Assembly (NCBI GenBank): GCA_963844055.1
Contig: CAWJMN010000001.1
Span: 2,666,001-2,730,000, forward strand
Source: CAWJMN01 sp963844055
GTDB lineage: Bacteria > Planctomycetota > Planctomycetia > Pirellulales > Pirellulaceae
Reading direction: 5' to 3'
DNA: 64,000 nucleotides
Shown: positions 26,642-35,063 of the stretch, piece after piece
How the letters are laid out: the number at the start of each line of letters is the position of its first letter
How positions within the stretch are numbered: position 1 is the first letter of the stretch
Translations under genes and position numbers: made by a program
The notes under the pieces: generated by a model
Told to the model about the DNA's origin: nothing
Databases searched by the model: none
What the model saw: only the letters and a program-made list of their open reading frames with translations

Positions 26642-26752
26642 TGGTGAGAACCTTGACCTGCAGCTACGCCTTTGTTCTGTGGTGGGATATAGTTGAATAA
26701 TGGTTAGTAATCCGGGTGGTGACGGCACTACCTTGTTGGTGAAGGCTTGTGG

Positions 26753-26776
26753 TTGTTGCAATCGATGTTGCAACAA
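26753..26776 (+). repeat. 9-bp perfect hairpin in the DUF1573 leader
   Basis: TTGTTGCAA and TTGCAACAA pair perfectly around TCGATG, about 70 bases before the start codon and about 100 bases after the likely transcription start. It could be an operator or an mRNA structure. Confidence 0.5.
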
Positions 26777-26846
26777 TTGCTCCGGAGCGACCATTTCGGC
26801 GACGTACTCGTCGATGCCACATTGGTGGAGCGCGGGAGGAGATTTC

Positions 26847-27875
26847 ATGTTTCGGTCGTTAGTAATTGCGGCAATCGTGCTGGCAACCTGTGCAGGTGAC
26901 CTATTCGCCAAGGAATGGGCTCAGAAGATGTTCAAAATCACCAAACATGATTTTGGACACGTCGCACGTGGTGCCAAGACGGAATTCGCGTTTGAACTTA
27001 CGAACCTCTATGAAGAGGAAGTGCATATCTCGGACGTTCGTTCGAGCTGTGGATGCACCACGCCGTCGATCACCAAGAACTCTCTCAAGACTTGGGAGAA
27101 GGGGGCGATCGTTGCTGCGTTTAATACCGCATCCTTTACGGGACAACGGGGCGCCACGATCACGGTCACTATTGACCGTCCATTCGTAGCCGAAGTGCAG
27201 CTGAATGTATCGGGCTACATTCACGGCGACGTCGATTTTCAACCCGGCTCGATTGCCTTTGGCGATCTTGAGCAAGGTTTAGGAGCCACGCGTGAAGTGA
27301 TGGTGACCCGCCATGGCGTTCAAAACTGGAACATTTCCGATGTTCGCAGTGCGAATCAAAACCTCGAGGTCGAACTGGGAAATGCCATCCGTCAGTATGA
27401 TCGCGTTAGCTACAAGATGATCGTCCGCCTCAAGCCGGATGCTCCCGCTGGTACGATCCAAGATACCTTGACACTTGTCACCGATGATGGACGCCTGCCA
27501 ACAGTTCCAGTAACCGTTGAGGGGAAAGTCGTCTCGCCGCTAACGGTTAGCCCCGCATCACTCTTTGTGGGCGTGCTGGAGCCCGGCCAGACTGTGAAAA
27601 AGCAGCTTGTCGTTCGTGCCAAAAAGCCTTTCAAGATTCTGTCGATCAAAGCGGACGGCGGAGAATTTGAATTCCAGCCTAGCAGCGAAGCCAAGCTCAT
27701 CCACTTGGTTCCGGTCATCTTCAAAGCCGGCGAAAAGGGAGAGTTTGAACACTCGATCCAAATCGAAACCGACCTGCTGGCTGGTAACACGGTAGCCTGT
27801 CACGCTCGCGGGGCGGTCAACGATGTCGAGTCTGGCAAGAAGCAGGAAGAAGTCGCTTCCCTCAAGGGAAACTAA
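26847..27875 (+). CDS. Exported DUF1573 protein
   Basis: About 342 residues from the ATG used, which has a strong GGGAGGA site 6 bases before it and starts a signal peptide (MFRSLVIAAIVLATCAGDLFA). The same frame extends 49 codons further upstream, but that part holds Cys-rich sequence produced by the leader hairpin and no signal peptide would then be at the N-terminus. Residues about 30-115 are a DUF1573 domain (HDFGHVARGAKTEFAFELTN, VRSSCGCTTP), an immunoglobulin-like module that is common in planctomycete surface proteins. Two further similar beta modules follow. Function is unknown. A sigma-54-like promoter and a leader hairpin lie upstream and a good terminator downstream, so it is probably a single-gene unit. 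Confidence 0.88.
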   Translation: MFRSLVIAAIVLATCAGDLFAKEWAQKMFKITKHDFGHVARGAKTEFAFELTNLYEEEVHISDVRSSCGCTTPSITKNSLKTWEKGAIVAAFNTASFTGQRGATITVTIDRPFVAEVQLNVSGYIHGDVDFQPGSIAFGDLEQGLGATREVMVTRHGVQNWNISDVRSANQNLEVELGNAIRQYDRVSYKMIVRLKPDAPAGTIQDTLTLVTDDGRLPTVPVTVEGKVVSPLTVSPASLFVGVLEPGQTVKKQLVVRAKKPFKILSIKADGGEFEFQPSSEAKLIHLVPVIFKAGEKGEFEHSIQIETDLLAGNTVACHARGAVNDVESGKKQEEVASLKGN

Positions 27876-27913
27876 GCGACTAGCCGGCTCATCCACCAAT
27901 CGCTCACAAAACT

Positions 27914-27947
27914 AAGGGCCTAACGACCAGTTCGTTGGGCCCTTTTT
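27914..27947 (+). terminator. Rho-independent terminator after the DUF1573 gene
   Basis: AAGGGCCTAACGA pairs with TCGTTGGGCCCTT (one U-G pair) around a 5-base loop and is followed by five T. It lies 40 bases after the stop codon. Confidence 0.85.
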
Positions 27948-28062
27948 CATGCGCAGATGCAATGTATCGCGTCGCTCGCGAAACCCCAACCAACTTGCTA
28001 GACTTCAGTCTGCCTAGCGTTCACTGCCCCTCAAAAAAACTCTCTTTAAGAAGCCATTCCTT

Positions 28063-28554
28063 ATGAGCCATCCCCTGGAATCCGCGCAGCGACTATTCAA
28101 CCGGTCTCAAGATTACCTTCGCAAATTGATCGCCGACCTTTCCGATGCGCAAATGCTTATACAGCCGTACGGCCAAATGAATACTCCCGCCTGGATCTTG
28201 GGGCACCTTGCCATTGTGAACGACTACACCTTGGTCACGATTGGCCAACCCAAAGTATGCGACAAGTCGTGGCACGACTTGTTTGGTCCCGAGACACCGC
28301 CGAAGGCAGATGCCATGCATGGCATCACCAAGCAGCAATTGTTGACCAAGTACGAAGAAGGGCATGCCGCGATTGCCAAAACAATCCTAGCCACGCCTGA
28401 AAGCCTGCTTACCACGCCTCACACGATTGACTTTTTACGTCCTTGGCTGGTCAACAACCAAGACCTGCTGACCCACCTGCTTACAACGCACGTCTGCGTC
28501 CACTTGGGGCAACTATCCGCCTGGCGACGGGCTCAGTCTCTTCCGTCGGTGTAG
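28063..28554 (+). CDS. DinB-family protein
   Basis: A 163-residue protein of the DinB/YfiT four-helix bundle family. Visible features are the N-terminal helix (LESAQRLFNRSQDYLRKLI), an aromatic TPAWILGHLAIVNDYT segment, whose His is one of three metal-binding residues in the family, and the C-terminal HVCVHLGQLSAWRRAQ, which holds the other likely metal ligands. DinB-like proteins bind zinc or nickel and some act as thiol-dependent transferases, others as hydrolases or damage-response proteins. The substrate here is not predictable. It stands alone after the DUF1573 terminator and converges on an HtrA gene. Confidence 0.85.
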   Translation: MSHPLESAQRLFNRSQDYLRKLIADLSDAQMLIQPYGQMNTPAWILGHLAIVNDYTLVTIGQPKVCDKSWHDLFGPETPPKADAMHGITKQQLLTKYEEGHAAIAKTILATPESLLTTPHTIDFLRPWLVNNQDLLTHLLTTHVCVHLGQLSAWRRAQSLPSV

Positions 28555-28641
28555 TTTCATGGGCGAGTGCAGGCACTTTGAAGTCTCAGAAACCGGGCCG
28601 ATATGCTAATTAGGCGTACGGCCATGATTCGCGAAGGGTGA

Positions 28642-29955
28642 CTATTCCCCTTCGGTTCTTTCGCCAACCTGCAGCTGCATCTCCATCACTTGGCCATTGC
28701 GAAAGATTGTCACTTTCGCTTCGGAGCCGATCGGCGTTTTCGCCACAAGTGTGCTCAGCTGATTGGGGTCTTTCACCTCAATATCATTCCAGTGCGTGAC
28801 AATGTCGCCCGGCCGAATCCCTGCCTTATAAGCAGGTGCGTTGTCTTCGGGAGTGGTGACCACATGTACAACCCAAACCCCTTGGGGCTTCTCTTGCCCG
28901 ACGGATTTGGCTCGCTCTTCAGTGACGGAATCCATTCGGATACCAAGCCACCCGCGACGCATGCGTCCCTCTTTGCAGATCGATGTCACCACATCTTTGG
29001 CCAAGTTGCTGGGGATGGCAAAGCTGATCCCTTGATAGGCATCACCTACAATTGCAGAGTTCACACCGATGATCCGTCCACGCGTATCCACCAGTGGCCC
29101 ACCACTGTTTCCCGGATTCACGGCTGCATCCGTTTGCAGGAAGTCTTGATAGACATTTCCCGCCAATCCTGCACGATGCTTGCCGCTCAAAATGCCGGAG
29201 GTAATGCTCTGAGTTAGTCCAAACGGGCTTCCCATCGCCCACACCATAGAACCGACATCGGCTTTGTCACTATCGCCCCATTCCGCTGCGATCAGCCCTT
29301 CGGCTTCAACGCGTAACACGGCCAAATCAGTATTGCGATCAAAGCCAATCATCTGGGCATCAAGTTTGCGTCCGTCGGAAAGCGAGACATGGATCTCTTT
29401 GGCATCCGCAACAACATGGTGATTGGTGACCAATATCCCACTTTTGTCGATGATAAAGCCAGATCCTTGTCCATCCATTGGCATTCTTCCCTTCCCTAGC
29501 CCGCGCCAAGAAAGGCCGGAAGGCGAAACATCCCCATCGCGCGAGAGCGTATGAATATGAACCACGCTCGGGCAAACGCACTCCGCTACCTTTTGAGACT
29601 CGGCCGATAACTGCGAAAGCGGCGAGTCCTTCAGTTCTTCTCTTGCCAGTTCGTAGCGAGCACGTTGCTGCCCACGAGCCGCGGCGTAGTGCAAGCTTTC
29701 CACAATTCGGGGAAGCGTATAGCTAATGCCTAACAGAATTGCCAAAAAGCATAGGAGCCAGGCAAGCTTGCCCCAAGCAACCTTCAGACGTTTTGCCTCA
29801 CGCTGCAACATGCGATCAATTTGAACGCTCTGCGCTTGCGACTCAACCTGGTGAGGCTCCTCAGGGATCGAGGCCGCAGGATCCGTCGACAATTCGGCGT
29901 TATCCCGCGGTAAAGCGGACGAATCAACCGGAACGGCTTTTGGTGACTCATCCAT
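28642..29955 (-). CDS. Membrane-anchored HtrA/DegP-type serine protease with one PDZ domain
   Basis: A 437-residue protein with a single N-terminal membrane anchor (LAWLLCFLAILLGISYTL, about residues 62-80) after a 60-residue cytosolic-type tail. The trypsin-like domain holds the triad His in TNHHVVADA, Asp in DRNTDLAVL and Ser in NPGNSGGPL. A PDZ domain follows (MRRGWLGIRMDSVTEERAKS onward, GDIVTHWNDIEVKDPNQL). The layout is that of DegS/HtrA. It would remove or sense damaged proteins outside the membrane. AAGGA lies 7 bases before the ATG. A nested inverted repeat separates it from nadE, which is on the same strand upstream. Confidence 0.92.
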   Translation of the reverse strand: MDESPKAVPVDSSALPRDNAELSTDPAASIPEEPHQVESQAQSVQIDRMLQREAKRLKVAWGKLAWLLCFLAILLGISYTLPRIVESLHYAAARGQQRARYELAREELKDSPLSQLSAESQKVAECVCPSVVHIHTLSRDGDVSPSGLSWRGLGKGRMPMDGQGSGFIIDKSGILVTNHHVVADAKEIHVSLSDGRKLDAQMIGFDRNTDLAVLRVEAEGLIAAEWGDSDKADVGSMVWAMGSPFGLTQSITSGILSGKHRAGLAGNVYQDFLQTDAAVNPGNSGGPLVDTRGRIIGVNSAIVGDAYQGISFAIPSNLAKDVVTSICKEGRMRRGWLGIRMDSVTEERAKSVGQEKPQGVWVVHVVTTPEDNAPAYKAGIRPGDIVTHWNDIEVKDPNQLSTLVAKTPIGSEAKVTIFRNGQVMEMQLQVGERTEGE

Positions 29956-30016
29956 GCCCTCATCCTTGTGAAAAAGGCTCTGGCCTATCTAGGCACAAAG
30001 AAGACCTTAGCAAGCT

Positions 30017-30064
30017 TCGTATACAACTGCAGAACACCTTTTCTGCAGTCCCTCAAGTATACGA
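30017..30064. repeat. Two-level nested inverted repeat between nadE and htrA
   Basis: Outer arms TCGTATAC (30017-30024) and GTATACGA (30057-30064) enclose perfect inner arms ACTGCAGAA (30026-30034) and TTCTGCAGT (30041-30049). Together they could fold into one long hairpin with a small internal bulge. There is no U-run, so it is unlike a standard terminator and could be a processing site, an operator pair or a non-canonical terminator for nadE. Confidence 0.55.
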
Positions 30065-30084
30065 GCCGACTCTCGAAGATACCA

Positions 30085-32112
30085 CTACTTTGGCCGAGAA
30101 GAGCCGCCAAGCACTTCGGCCAGCACCTGACGCAGATCAGCTAGTTCGCGATCATAACCACCTGAAAGGATTGGGAACCGGCACCAGGTCTTGGGATCGA
30201 GGTTTTCATCATCCAGGTGAAAACTAGGGGCATAACGTTCCCGCTTCCACTGATTTCGGCACCAAAGCCGGAAAAACCGCTCAATCCATTGCACGAGCTG
30301 CTCCGGTCCATACTGGGCAAAGTCGACTCGCAACTGGTAAAAGACCTCGCGTGGAGACAGTTTGTCACGGATGGCCAACCGCTCAACCGCGTCTAGCAAA
30401 TCGTACGGCATCAGGTCTCCCTCATCCGTTTGTTGGCTTGTAGCGGGTCGCAGTTCGGCCGTCGGCTGCTGAGCATTCACGTAATTCAGCGCCGGAACCT
30501 TGGCAGCCGTTCCGCTATCTAGCTGGGGGCCTTGGGATTCCATCCAGCGTAACCAGTGCCGCAAGAAGGCCTTGTCGATCCCCGCAATCGGAGACAAGCC
30601 CCCTGAGGTATCGCCATCCATCGTGGCATAGCCCACCGCAGCCTCCGACCGGTTGCTGGTGGAAAGTAGTAGCGCGCCACGGATGTTCGTCAGGAGCCAA
30701 ACACCGGGCGACCTCGTGCGAGCTTGAATGTTTTGCAGCGCGATATCGTCGGACTGCCAAGAGAGTTCTCGCCCAATCGCTTGCGACACATTTTGTATGT
30801 ATCCCTGCACAAGCGGATCCACATCAAATTCCAGGAACTGTGCCCCCAGCGCCAGGCTCACTTCACGTGCTGCCGTACGTGTCACTTCACCGCTGTTGCG
30901 CGTTGACTGATAAACGCAAACCAGCAATCGTTCCACCCAGCGCCGAGCTTCCACTATTCCTTCTGCATCCCGCACGTACGAAAGCTTCTTTTGAAAGGCA
31001 GCAGGCCCCAACTCTTCCAGTCCGAACTGAATCATCTTGCTGGCTAAAACCGATACGGCTGCTGAATCGGCCCCACCACTCATCGAAACCACAAAGCCTG
31101 ATGATCGGCTTTTTCGCATATAGTCAAACAGCCCCAGCGCCACCGCGCGCGTGAACTCTTCCTCTTTGATCTGCGGCGAGGCCTCCCACGTAGGGAGTTC
31201 AAGCGGCTGCTTTTCGGGAAGTAGCGTTGGAAAGGTAAACGAGGCCGATAGCCGGTCGCCATCTCCGTCGCCGACAATCGGCCGATAGCTGGCGGTGCGA
31301 GATCGCGTCGTGCGCAACAAGTCAACATCGATCACTGCGCTAGTGAGCAGGGTATCTTGATAGGAAAAGCGTGGCCCCGCAGTTAGCAGACGACCGCCAC
31401 TTGCGATCATCGCATCCCCATCATAGATCGCTCGGCCCGCTTCATTGCCCAGAAGATTGGAATAGACATACGCCACTTGAAAGGCGCGTGCCCCTTCAAT
31501 GACAAACCGCTTACGTACTTCATGCTTCCCAAACGCAAAGTGGCTCGCGCTGGGGTTCAGAATCAAATCGACACCACGTCGCGCTAAGTTTCCTCCAGGC
31601 CGCTGAGCGACCCAGGCGTCTTCACAAATCTCAAAGCCGATTCGCACATCCCCAATATCAAAGATGTAGTCGCCCAGGGGATAGCTTTGTCCAAGACAAT
31701 CTAGTTCAGCTCGCCGCCCCTCCGGCCAAGGCTTAAACCAGCGAGGCTCGTAGTGAATGCCTTCCCCCGCAAGGTTTTGTTTACCAACAAATCCAATCAC
31801 ACGACCGTCGACGATTAGACAGGCCGCATTGTAGAGCGAGCCATGGTGCAGCACCGGCAAACCTAACGAGACAATCATCCCTTGCGTATGGGGCAACACT
31901 TCCCCCAGCACCCGTTCCGCTTGTCGCTGGGTCTCTGGAGAGTGAAACGCATCCTCACAGCCATAGCCCGAGATGCAAAGCTCTGGCAAACAGAGAATGC
32001 TGACATCGGCCTCCCGCGCCTGCTGGATCGAAGCGATGATCCGCTGTTGATTGCCTACCCAGTCCAGCGGCGTTTGGTTGAGGACTCCCGCTGCCACACG
32101 AATCAGCTTCAT
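30085..32112 (-). CDS. nadE: Glutamine-dependent NAD+ synthetase
   Basis: A 675-residue enzyme that converts nicotinate adenine dinucleotide to NAD+ using ammonia cut from glutamine. Residues about 1-290 form a nitrilase-type glutaminase domain with triad Glu in CLPELCISGYG, Lys in GFVGKQNLAGEGIHYE and Cys in IGFEICEDAWVAQR. The C-terminal half is the synthetase domain with the ATP P-loop SMSGGADSAAVSVLASKM, followed by YLVC-type and ARTRSPGVWLLTN segments. The layout and length match the large bacterial and eukaryotic glutamine-dependent form. The ATG has a GGAAAG site. It stands in a minus-strand run with the methyltransferase, release-factor-like and SDR genes upstream. Confidence 0.95.
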   Translation of the reverse strand: MKLIRVAAGVLNQTPLDWVGNQQRIIASIQQAREADVSILCLPELCISGYGCEDAFHSPETQRQAERVLGEVLPHTQGMIVSLGLPVLHHGSLYNAACLIVDGRVIGFVGKQNLAGEGIHYEPRWFKPWPEGRRAELDCLGQSYPLGDYIFDIGDVRIGFEICEDAWVAQRPGGNLARRGVDLILNPSASHFAFGKHEVRKRFVIEGARAFQVAYVYSNLLGNEAGRAIYDGDAMIASGGRLLTAGPRFSYQDTLLTSAVIDVDLLRTTRSRTASYRPIVGDGDGDRLSASFTFPTLLPEKQPLELPTWEASPQIKEEEFTRAVALGLFDYMRKSRSSGFVVSMSGGADSAAVSVLASKMIQFGLEELGPAAFQKKLSYVRDAEGIVEARRWVERLLVCVYQSTRNSGEVTRTAAREVSLALGAQFLEFDVDPLVQGYIQNVSQAIGRELSWQSDDIALQNIQARTRSPGVWLLTNIRGALLLSTSNRSEAAVGYATMDGDTSGGLSPIAGIDKAFLRHWLRWMESQGPQLDSGTAAKVPALNYVNAQQPTAELRPATSQQTDEGDLMPYDLLDAVERLAIRDKLSPREVFYQLRVDFAQYGPEQLVQWIERFFRLWCRNQWKRERYAPSFHLDDENLDPKTWCRFPILSGGYDRELADLRQVLAEVLGGSSRPK

Positions 32113-32176
32113 GGATGTTTCTTTCCGGCAACCATTCTCAATCTCAAAACAGGTATTGCTTGCGTCAGCACTTCAT

Positions 32177-32755
32177 TCAATTACGTTGGGCGATAATCGC
32201 CGCATCGTATCGCCCATCTTCCAACCACCCCTCTTCATAGTGAACCACTTGAAGCGTTTGGGCAAGAGATGGCAGTTCGCCATTCTCCAGCAGGAACGGG
32301 GCAGGGGGGCGATCATGCCTTTCCAGGTTCATTTGGGTCGGTTGAACCATCACGAAATGCCCGCCCGACGACAGTAAACGAGGAATCTGCTTAAAAAGGG
32401 GCCGGTGGAGGTAGCAAACGGACACAATCAAATCCCAAGTCCCCTCCAGTGCAGGCCCTTCTTCCAAATCCCAGACTCTCGTCGAAACGTCTACGCCTTG
32501 TGCATCAGCCCGCTGTTTGGCCAGAGCCAATCCCACTTCCGAAACATCACAAAGCGTCACCGCATAGCCCAGCTTGGCCAGATAAATGCCATGCCGACCA
32601 GCACCCGAGGCTAAGTCCAAGGCAGTCCGCTTCCTACCATCAGCCGTTGGCTTCATCGTCTCCAGCAAACGGACTAGCACCCGTGAAGGCTCCGTCGGTG
32701 CCACAGCGGGGTCCTGATACTTGGCATTCCATTTCTGTCGATCAAATTCTGGCAT
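32177..32755 (-). CDS. SAM-dependent methyltransferase (class I)
   Basis: A 192-residue class I methyltransferase with SAM-binding motif I ALDLASGAGRHGIYLAKLGY (about residues 42-61) and an acidic motif II at VTLCDVS. The rest of the Rossmann fold is present (WDLIVSVCYLHRPLFKQIP, LLSSGGHFVMVQP). It resembles the TehB/thiopurine methyltransferase-like branch, which acts on small molecules, but substrate cannot be told from sequence. It lies 64 bases upstream of nadE and 34 bases after the release-factor-like gene on the same strand. Confidence 0.88.
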   Translation of the reverse strand: MPEFDRQKWNAKYQDPAVAPTEPSRVLVRLLETMKPTADGRKRTALDLASGAGRHGIYLAKLGYAVTLCDVSEVGLALAKQRADAQGVDVSTRVWDLEEGPALEGTWDLIVSVCYLHRPLFKQIPRLLSSGGHFVMVQPTQMNLERHDRPPAPFLLENGELPSLAQTLQVVHYEEGWLEDGRYDAAIIAQRN

Positions 32756-32789
32756 GAGTTCCCATCACCCCTCGAAGCAAAACCGACAA

Positions 32790-33308
32790 TCATCTTGGCT
32801 GCAACTTACCAAGGCCCAAGATGTCTCGCTGCTGGTTAACATGAACCAGTACAAGTGGCTCACTGGACCAAAACCCGACTAGCTGCGAGCTGGTAATCCC
32901 TAGTTTTTCTGCCGTCGGCCGAAGCTGCCATCTCTCGGCAGCTCCCCAATCCAGACTTTCTGCAAGTAAGGCCGGAAAATCGTCATGACCGGTACTAACC
33001 CGCATCTTTTCGCCCGCAGAACGCTGCTTCCACAGCGTACTCAGTCCGGCCGAGCTGATGACCGGTCGTCGAATGGCAATAGCTAATTGCACGCGCAATC
33101 GCAGCACCGCCATCTGTCGATTGAGGGCTTGGCTGCGTCGTTCACTTGCTTGCCCAATGGTTCCACTAGGCAAATGCTCAATGACGATGGCTGTCTCTAC
33201 TTTGTTGCGGTGCTGTCCCCCCGGACCCGAGGCGCGCGTCCGCTTAATCTTGCATTCTTGCAGCAATCGTTCTTCGTCCCAAGCAGCGGGATGATCATAG
33301 CCCTCCAT
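32790..33308 (-). CDS. Release-factor-like GGQ-domain protein
   Basis: About 172 residues from the ATG used, which has an AGAGGGA site about 6 bases upstream. The frame runs 31 codons further into the neighbouring SDR gene. Residues about 15-70 are a class I release-factor catalytic domain: IKRTRASGPGGQHRNKVETA contains the GGQ tripeptide that triggers peptidyl-tRNA hydrolysis in RF1/RF2 and ArfB. No codon-recognition domain is present. Instead of the short basic tail of ArfB there is a helical C-terminal segment (TAEKLGITSSQLVGFW) of unknown function. It may rescue stalled ribosomes. It starts 11 bases after the SDR stop. Confidence 0.82.
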   Translation of the reverse strand: MEGYDHPAAWDEERLLQECKIKRTRASGPGGQHRNKVETAIVIEHLPSGTIGQASERRSQALNRQMAVLRLRVQLAIAIRRPVISSAGLSTLWKQRSAGEKMRVSTGHDDFPALLAESLDWGAAERWQLRPTAEKLGITSSQLVGFWSSEPLVLVHVNQQRDILGLGKLQPR

Positions 33309-33319
33309 GAATATCCCTC

Positions 33320-34000
33320 TTAAACGCCAGGTACGGTTTGTGACGTACCATGATGCCGCTTTCCCAACCCCAACAAAAACGGCACTGCCTTTTTCGCCCA
33401 TTCTTTTGGCGCTGGATACTGGCTCGCCTCGTCAGCAAAACATTTGCGAAGCATGTCCGTATCAATGATCCCTGGATTAAGAGGCACTGCCACCATTCCT
33501 GCCGGCAGCTCACTTGCCAAGGCGAGTGTCATCCCTTCCACGGCATACTTACTAGCGCAGTAAGGAGCAACCTCAGGAGAAGTTGACCTTCCCCAGCCCG
33601 AACTTAGCGTCACAACGGTCCCACGCTGCCTGGCCACCATGCTCGGCAAAAATACCTTCAGCGTATAGAACACACCCAAGATATTGACTTGCACCAGCTG
33701 TTCAAATTCCTCGGCGGGAACTTCCCACAGGACACGAGTTTCATTCATCACGGCAGCATTGCAGATCAACAGATCCGGCGGCCCCTCACCCTGAACAAGG
33801 GCATCAGCCCACACCTGCATGGCCCCCAGGCTGGTCACATCCACCACGTCAAATCGATGTGGCGCGGGGAACTTTTGGGCAATTGCCGCCACGCGGTTTG
33901 ATGACTGGCTACACCCAAAAACCGTGTGCCCTTGCTGGATAAACTCTTCTGTCAGGGCCCGCCCCAGTCCGCGTCCTACGCCAGTGATCACGATCTTCAT
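33320..34000 (-). CDS. SDR-family oxidoreductase
   Basis: About 226 residues from the ATG used; an earlier ATG at 34063 would add 21 residues that do not belong to the fold. It has the classical short-chain dehydrogenase motifs: the cofactor loop IVITGVGRGLGRAL at the N-terminus, the LICNAAV strand, the catalytic Ser in VTLSSGWGR and Tyr-Lys in YCASKYAVEG. An Asp in RFDVVDVTS matches the adenine-binding residue. The substrate is unknown. It is first in a minus-strand group with the release-factor-like gene, methyltransferase and nadE. Confidence 0.88.
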   Translation of the reverse strand: MKIVITGVGRGLGRALTEEFIQQGHTVFGCSQSSNRVAAIAQKFPAPHRFDVVDVTSLGAMQVWADALVQGEGPPDLLICNAAVMNETRVLWEVPAEEFEQLVQVNILGVFYTLKVFLPSMVARQRGTVVTLSSGWGRSTSPEVAPYCASKYAVEGMTLALASELPAGMVAVPLNPGIIDTDMLRKCFADEASQYPAPKEWAKKAVPFLLGLGKRHHGTSQTVPGV

Positions 34001-34153
34001 GCGAATTGCTCGATACGATGTAGCGGAATTGATAATCCGTACTCTAATAGGTTCCCAAAACATATCCTGGCAGATAATGCCCCAACTACCAAGTGCACAG
34101 CCTTGCCAGCCCTAAGACCTTCGGGCTAGCCTTGATAGGGAAGCAGGAACAAC

Positions 34154-34780
34154 ATGCACCCGACGAACGATTCAATGAGCACCCCCGAAGCACCACGCTA
34201 CGTGCCATCTCGTGCCTATCCGCGATATAGCTATGTTCCTGGTCTATACCCCCATCCGTTTAGCCACTCCGATGGACATTCCTTCGGCCAACATCCCAGT
34301 CCCAGCTTGCCACTCACTTTGGATAGTTGGCAAAGTCACTTGGACTACCTTTGGGGCTTTGACCTGTTCAATGCTGGATTCTACTGGGAAGCCCATGAAA
34401 CCTGGGAAGCCGTTTGGAAGGCAACAAAAGCCTCTGCCGCCAACCCTGCCATGGACAACCTGGTGTGCCTCGTGCAAGGGCTGATCAAACTAGCGGCCGC
34501 AGGTGTCAAAAAGAGAGAGCAAAACCCGATCGGCACACAGCGTCACCTCTCCCGGGCTATCGAACTTTTGCAGTTGGCAGTTTCCGATGCATCGCCAAAA
34601 CCTTCCCAGCCACCAGTGATCCTTTGCGGGCTAAAACTGCCTGAGCTTGGCCAGCAAGTGCAGCAGCTTTTGCAAGGCGATATTCCCTGGTGTGCATCTG
34701 CCTTAAAAACCTCGGAACCCTCCCCAGCGCCCTGCATCGTTTTTCCGTTTTCACTAACGATTGTCGGGCTCGTCAAGTAG
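34154..34780 (+). CDS. DUF309 protein
   Basis: A 208-residue protein. Residues about 60-150 are a DUF309 domain, with NAGFYWEAHETWEAVWKA carrying the characteristic HExWE element and CLVQGLIKLAAAGVKKR following. The first 60 residues are Pro/Ser/Tyr-rich. DUF309 proteins are small helical proteins of unknown function, widespread in bacteria and plastids, whose HExWE motif looks like a metal site but has no proven reaction. The ATG has AGGA 6 bases upstream. It reads divergently from the SDR gene. Confidence 0.85.
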   Translation: MHPTNDSMSTPEAPRYVPSRAYPRYSYVPGLYPHPFSHSDGHSFGQHPSPSLPLTLDSWQSHLDYLWGFDLFNAGFYWEAHETWEAVWKATKASAANPAMDNLVCLVQGLIKLAAAGVKKREQNPIGTQRHLSRAIELLQLAVSDASPKPSQPPVILCGLKLPELGQQVQQLLQGDIPWCASALKTSEPSPAPCIVFPFSLTIVGLVK

Positions 34781-34916
34781 AATTGCCGCCGCAATTGTGA
34801 AGATTGCCGCTTCGCAAACGCCACCGGCCTTGAAAACTTCGCGTTACAAGTGCGCAAGGCCCCGAAAATCCAAAAATCACCAGAAATGCCCGGCATAAAC
34901 TCCGTCCGTTTTGCGG

Positions 34917-34922
34917 TATAAT
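34917..34922 (+). promoter_or_regulatory. Perfect -10 hexamer upstream of the ROK kinase operon
   Basis: TATAAT lies about 140 bases before the ROK kinase ATG. The sequence 17 bases upstream (CATAAA) is a poor -35. The site suits a housekeeping promoter for the polyphosphate gene run, at low confidence. Confidence 0.35.
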
Positions 34923-35063
34923 CGCGGGTTAGTCCTGGGGAAGAACCACCGCAGGGGGGCGAGCTCCATTTTGCCTTCCTGCCCAATGACTTTCTCCCTC
35001 GGTGACGTTTCGCAAACCTTGAGATTGCATCTTGATCGCATTCTGGAATCGAGCTTCCGTTTC

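Larger units (their letters stand above)
26215..26846. other. Long intergenic region carrying the sigma-54-type promoter and hairpin of the DUF1573 gene
   Basis: This 632-base stretch separates divergent genes. The left two thirds hold no open frame or repeat I can support. The right third contains a sigma-54-type promoter (26626-26641) and a 9-bp hairpin (26753-26776), listed separately. Confidence 0.6.

Noticed and set aside
26700..26846. In-frame N-terminal extension of the DUF1573 gene with a Cys-rich patch
   Set aside because: The Cys-rich part arises from the leader inverted repeat, and the later ATG has the ribosome site and signal peptide.
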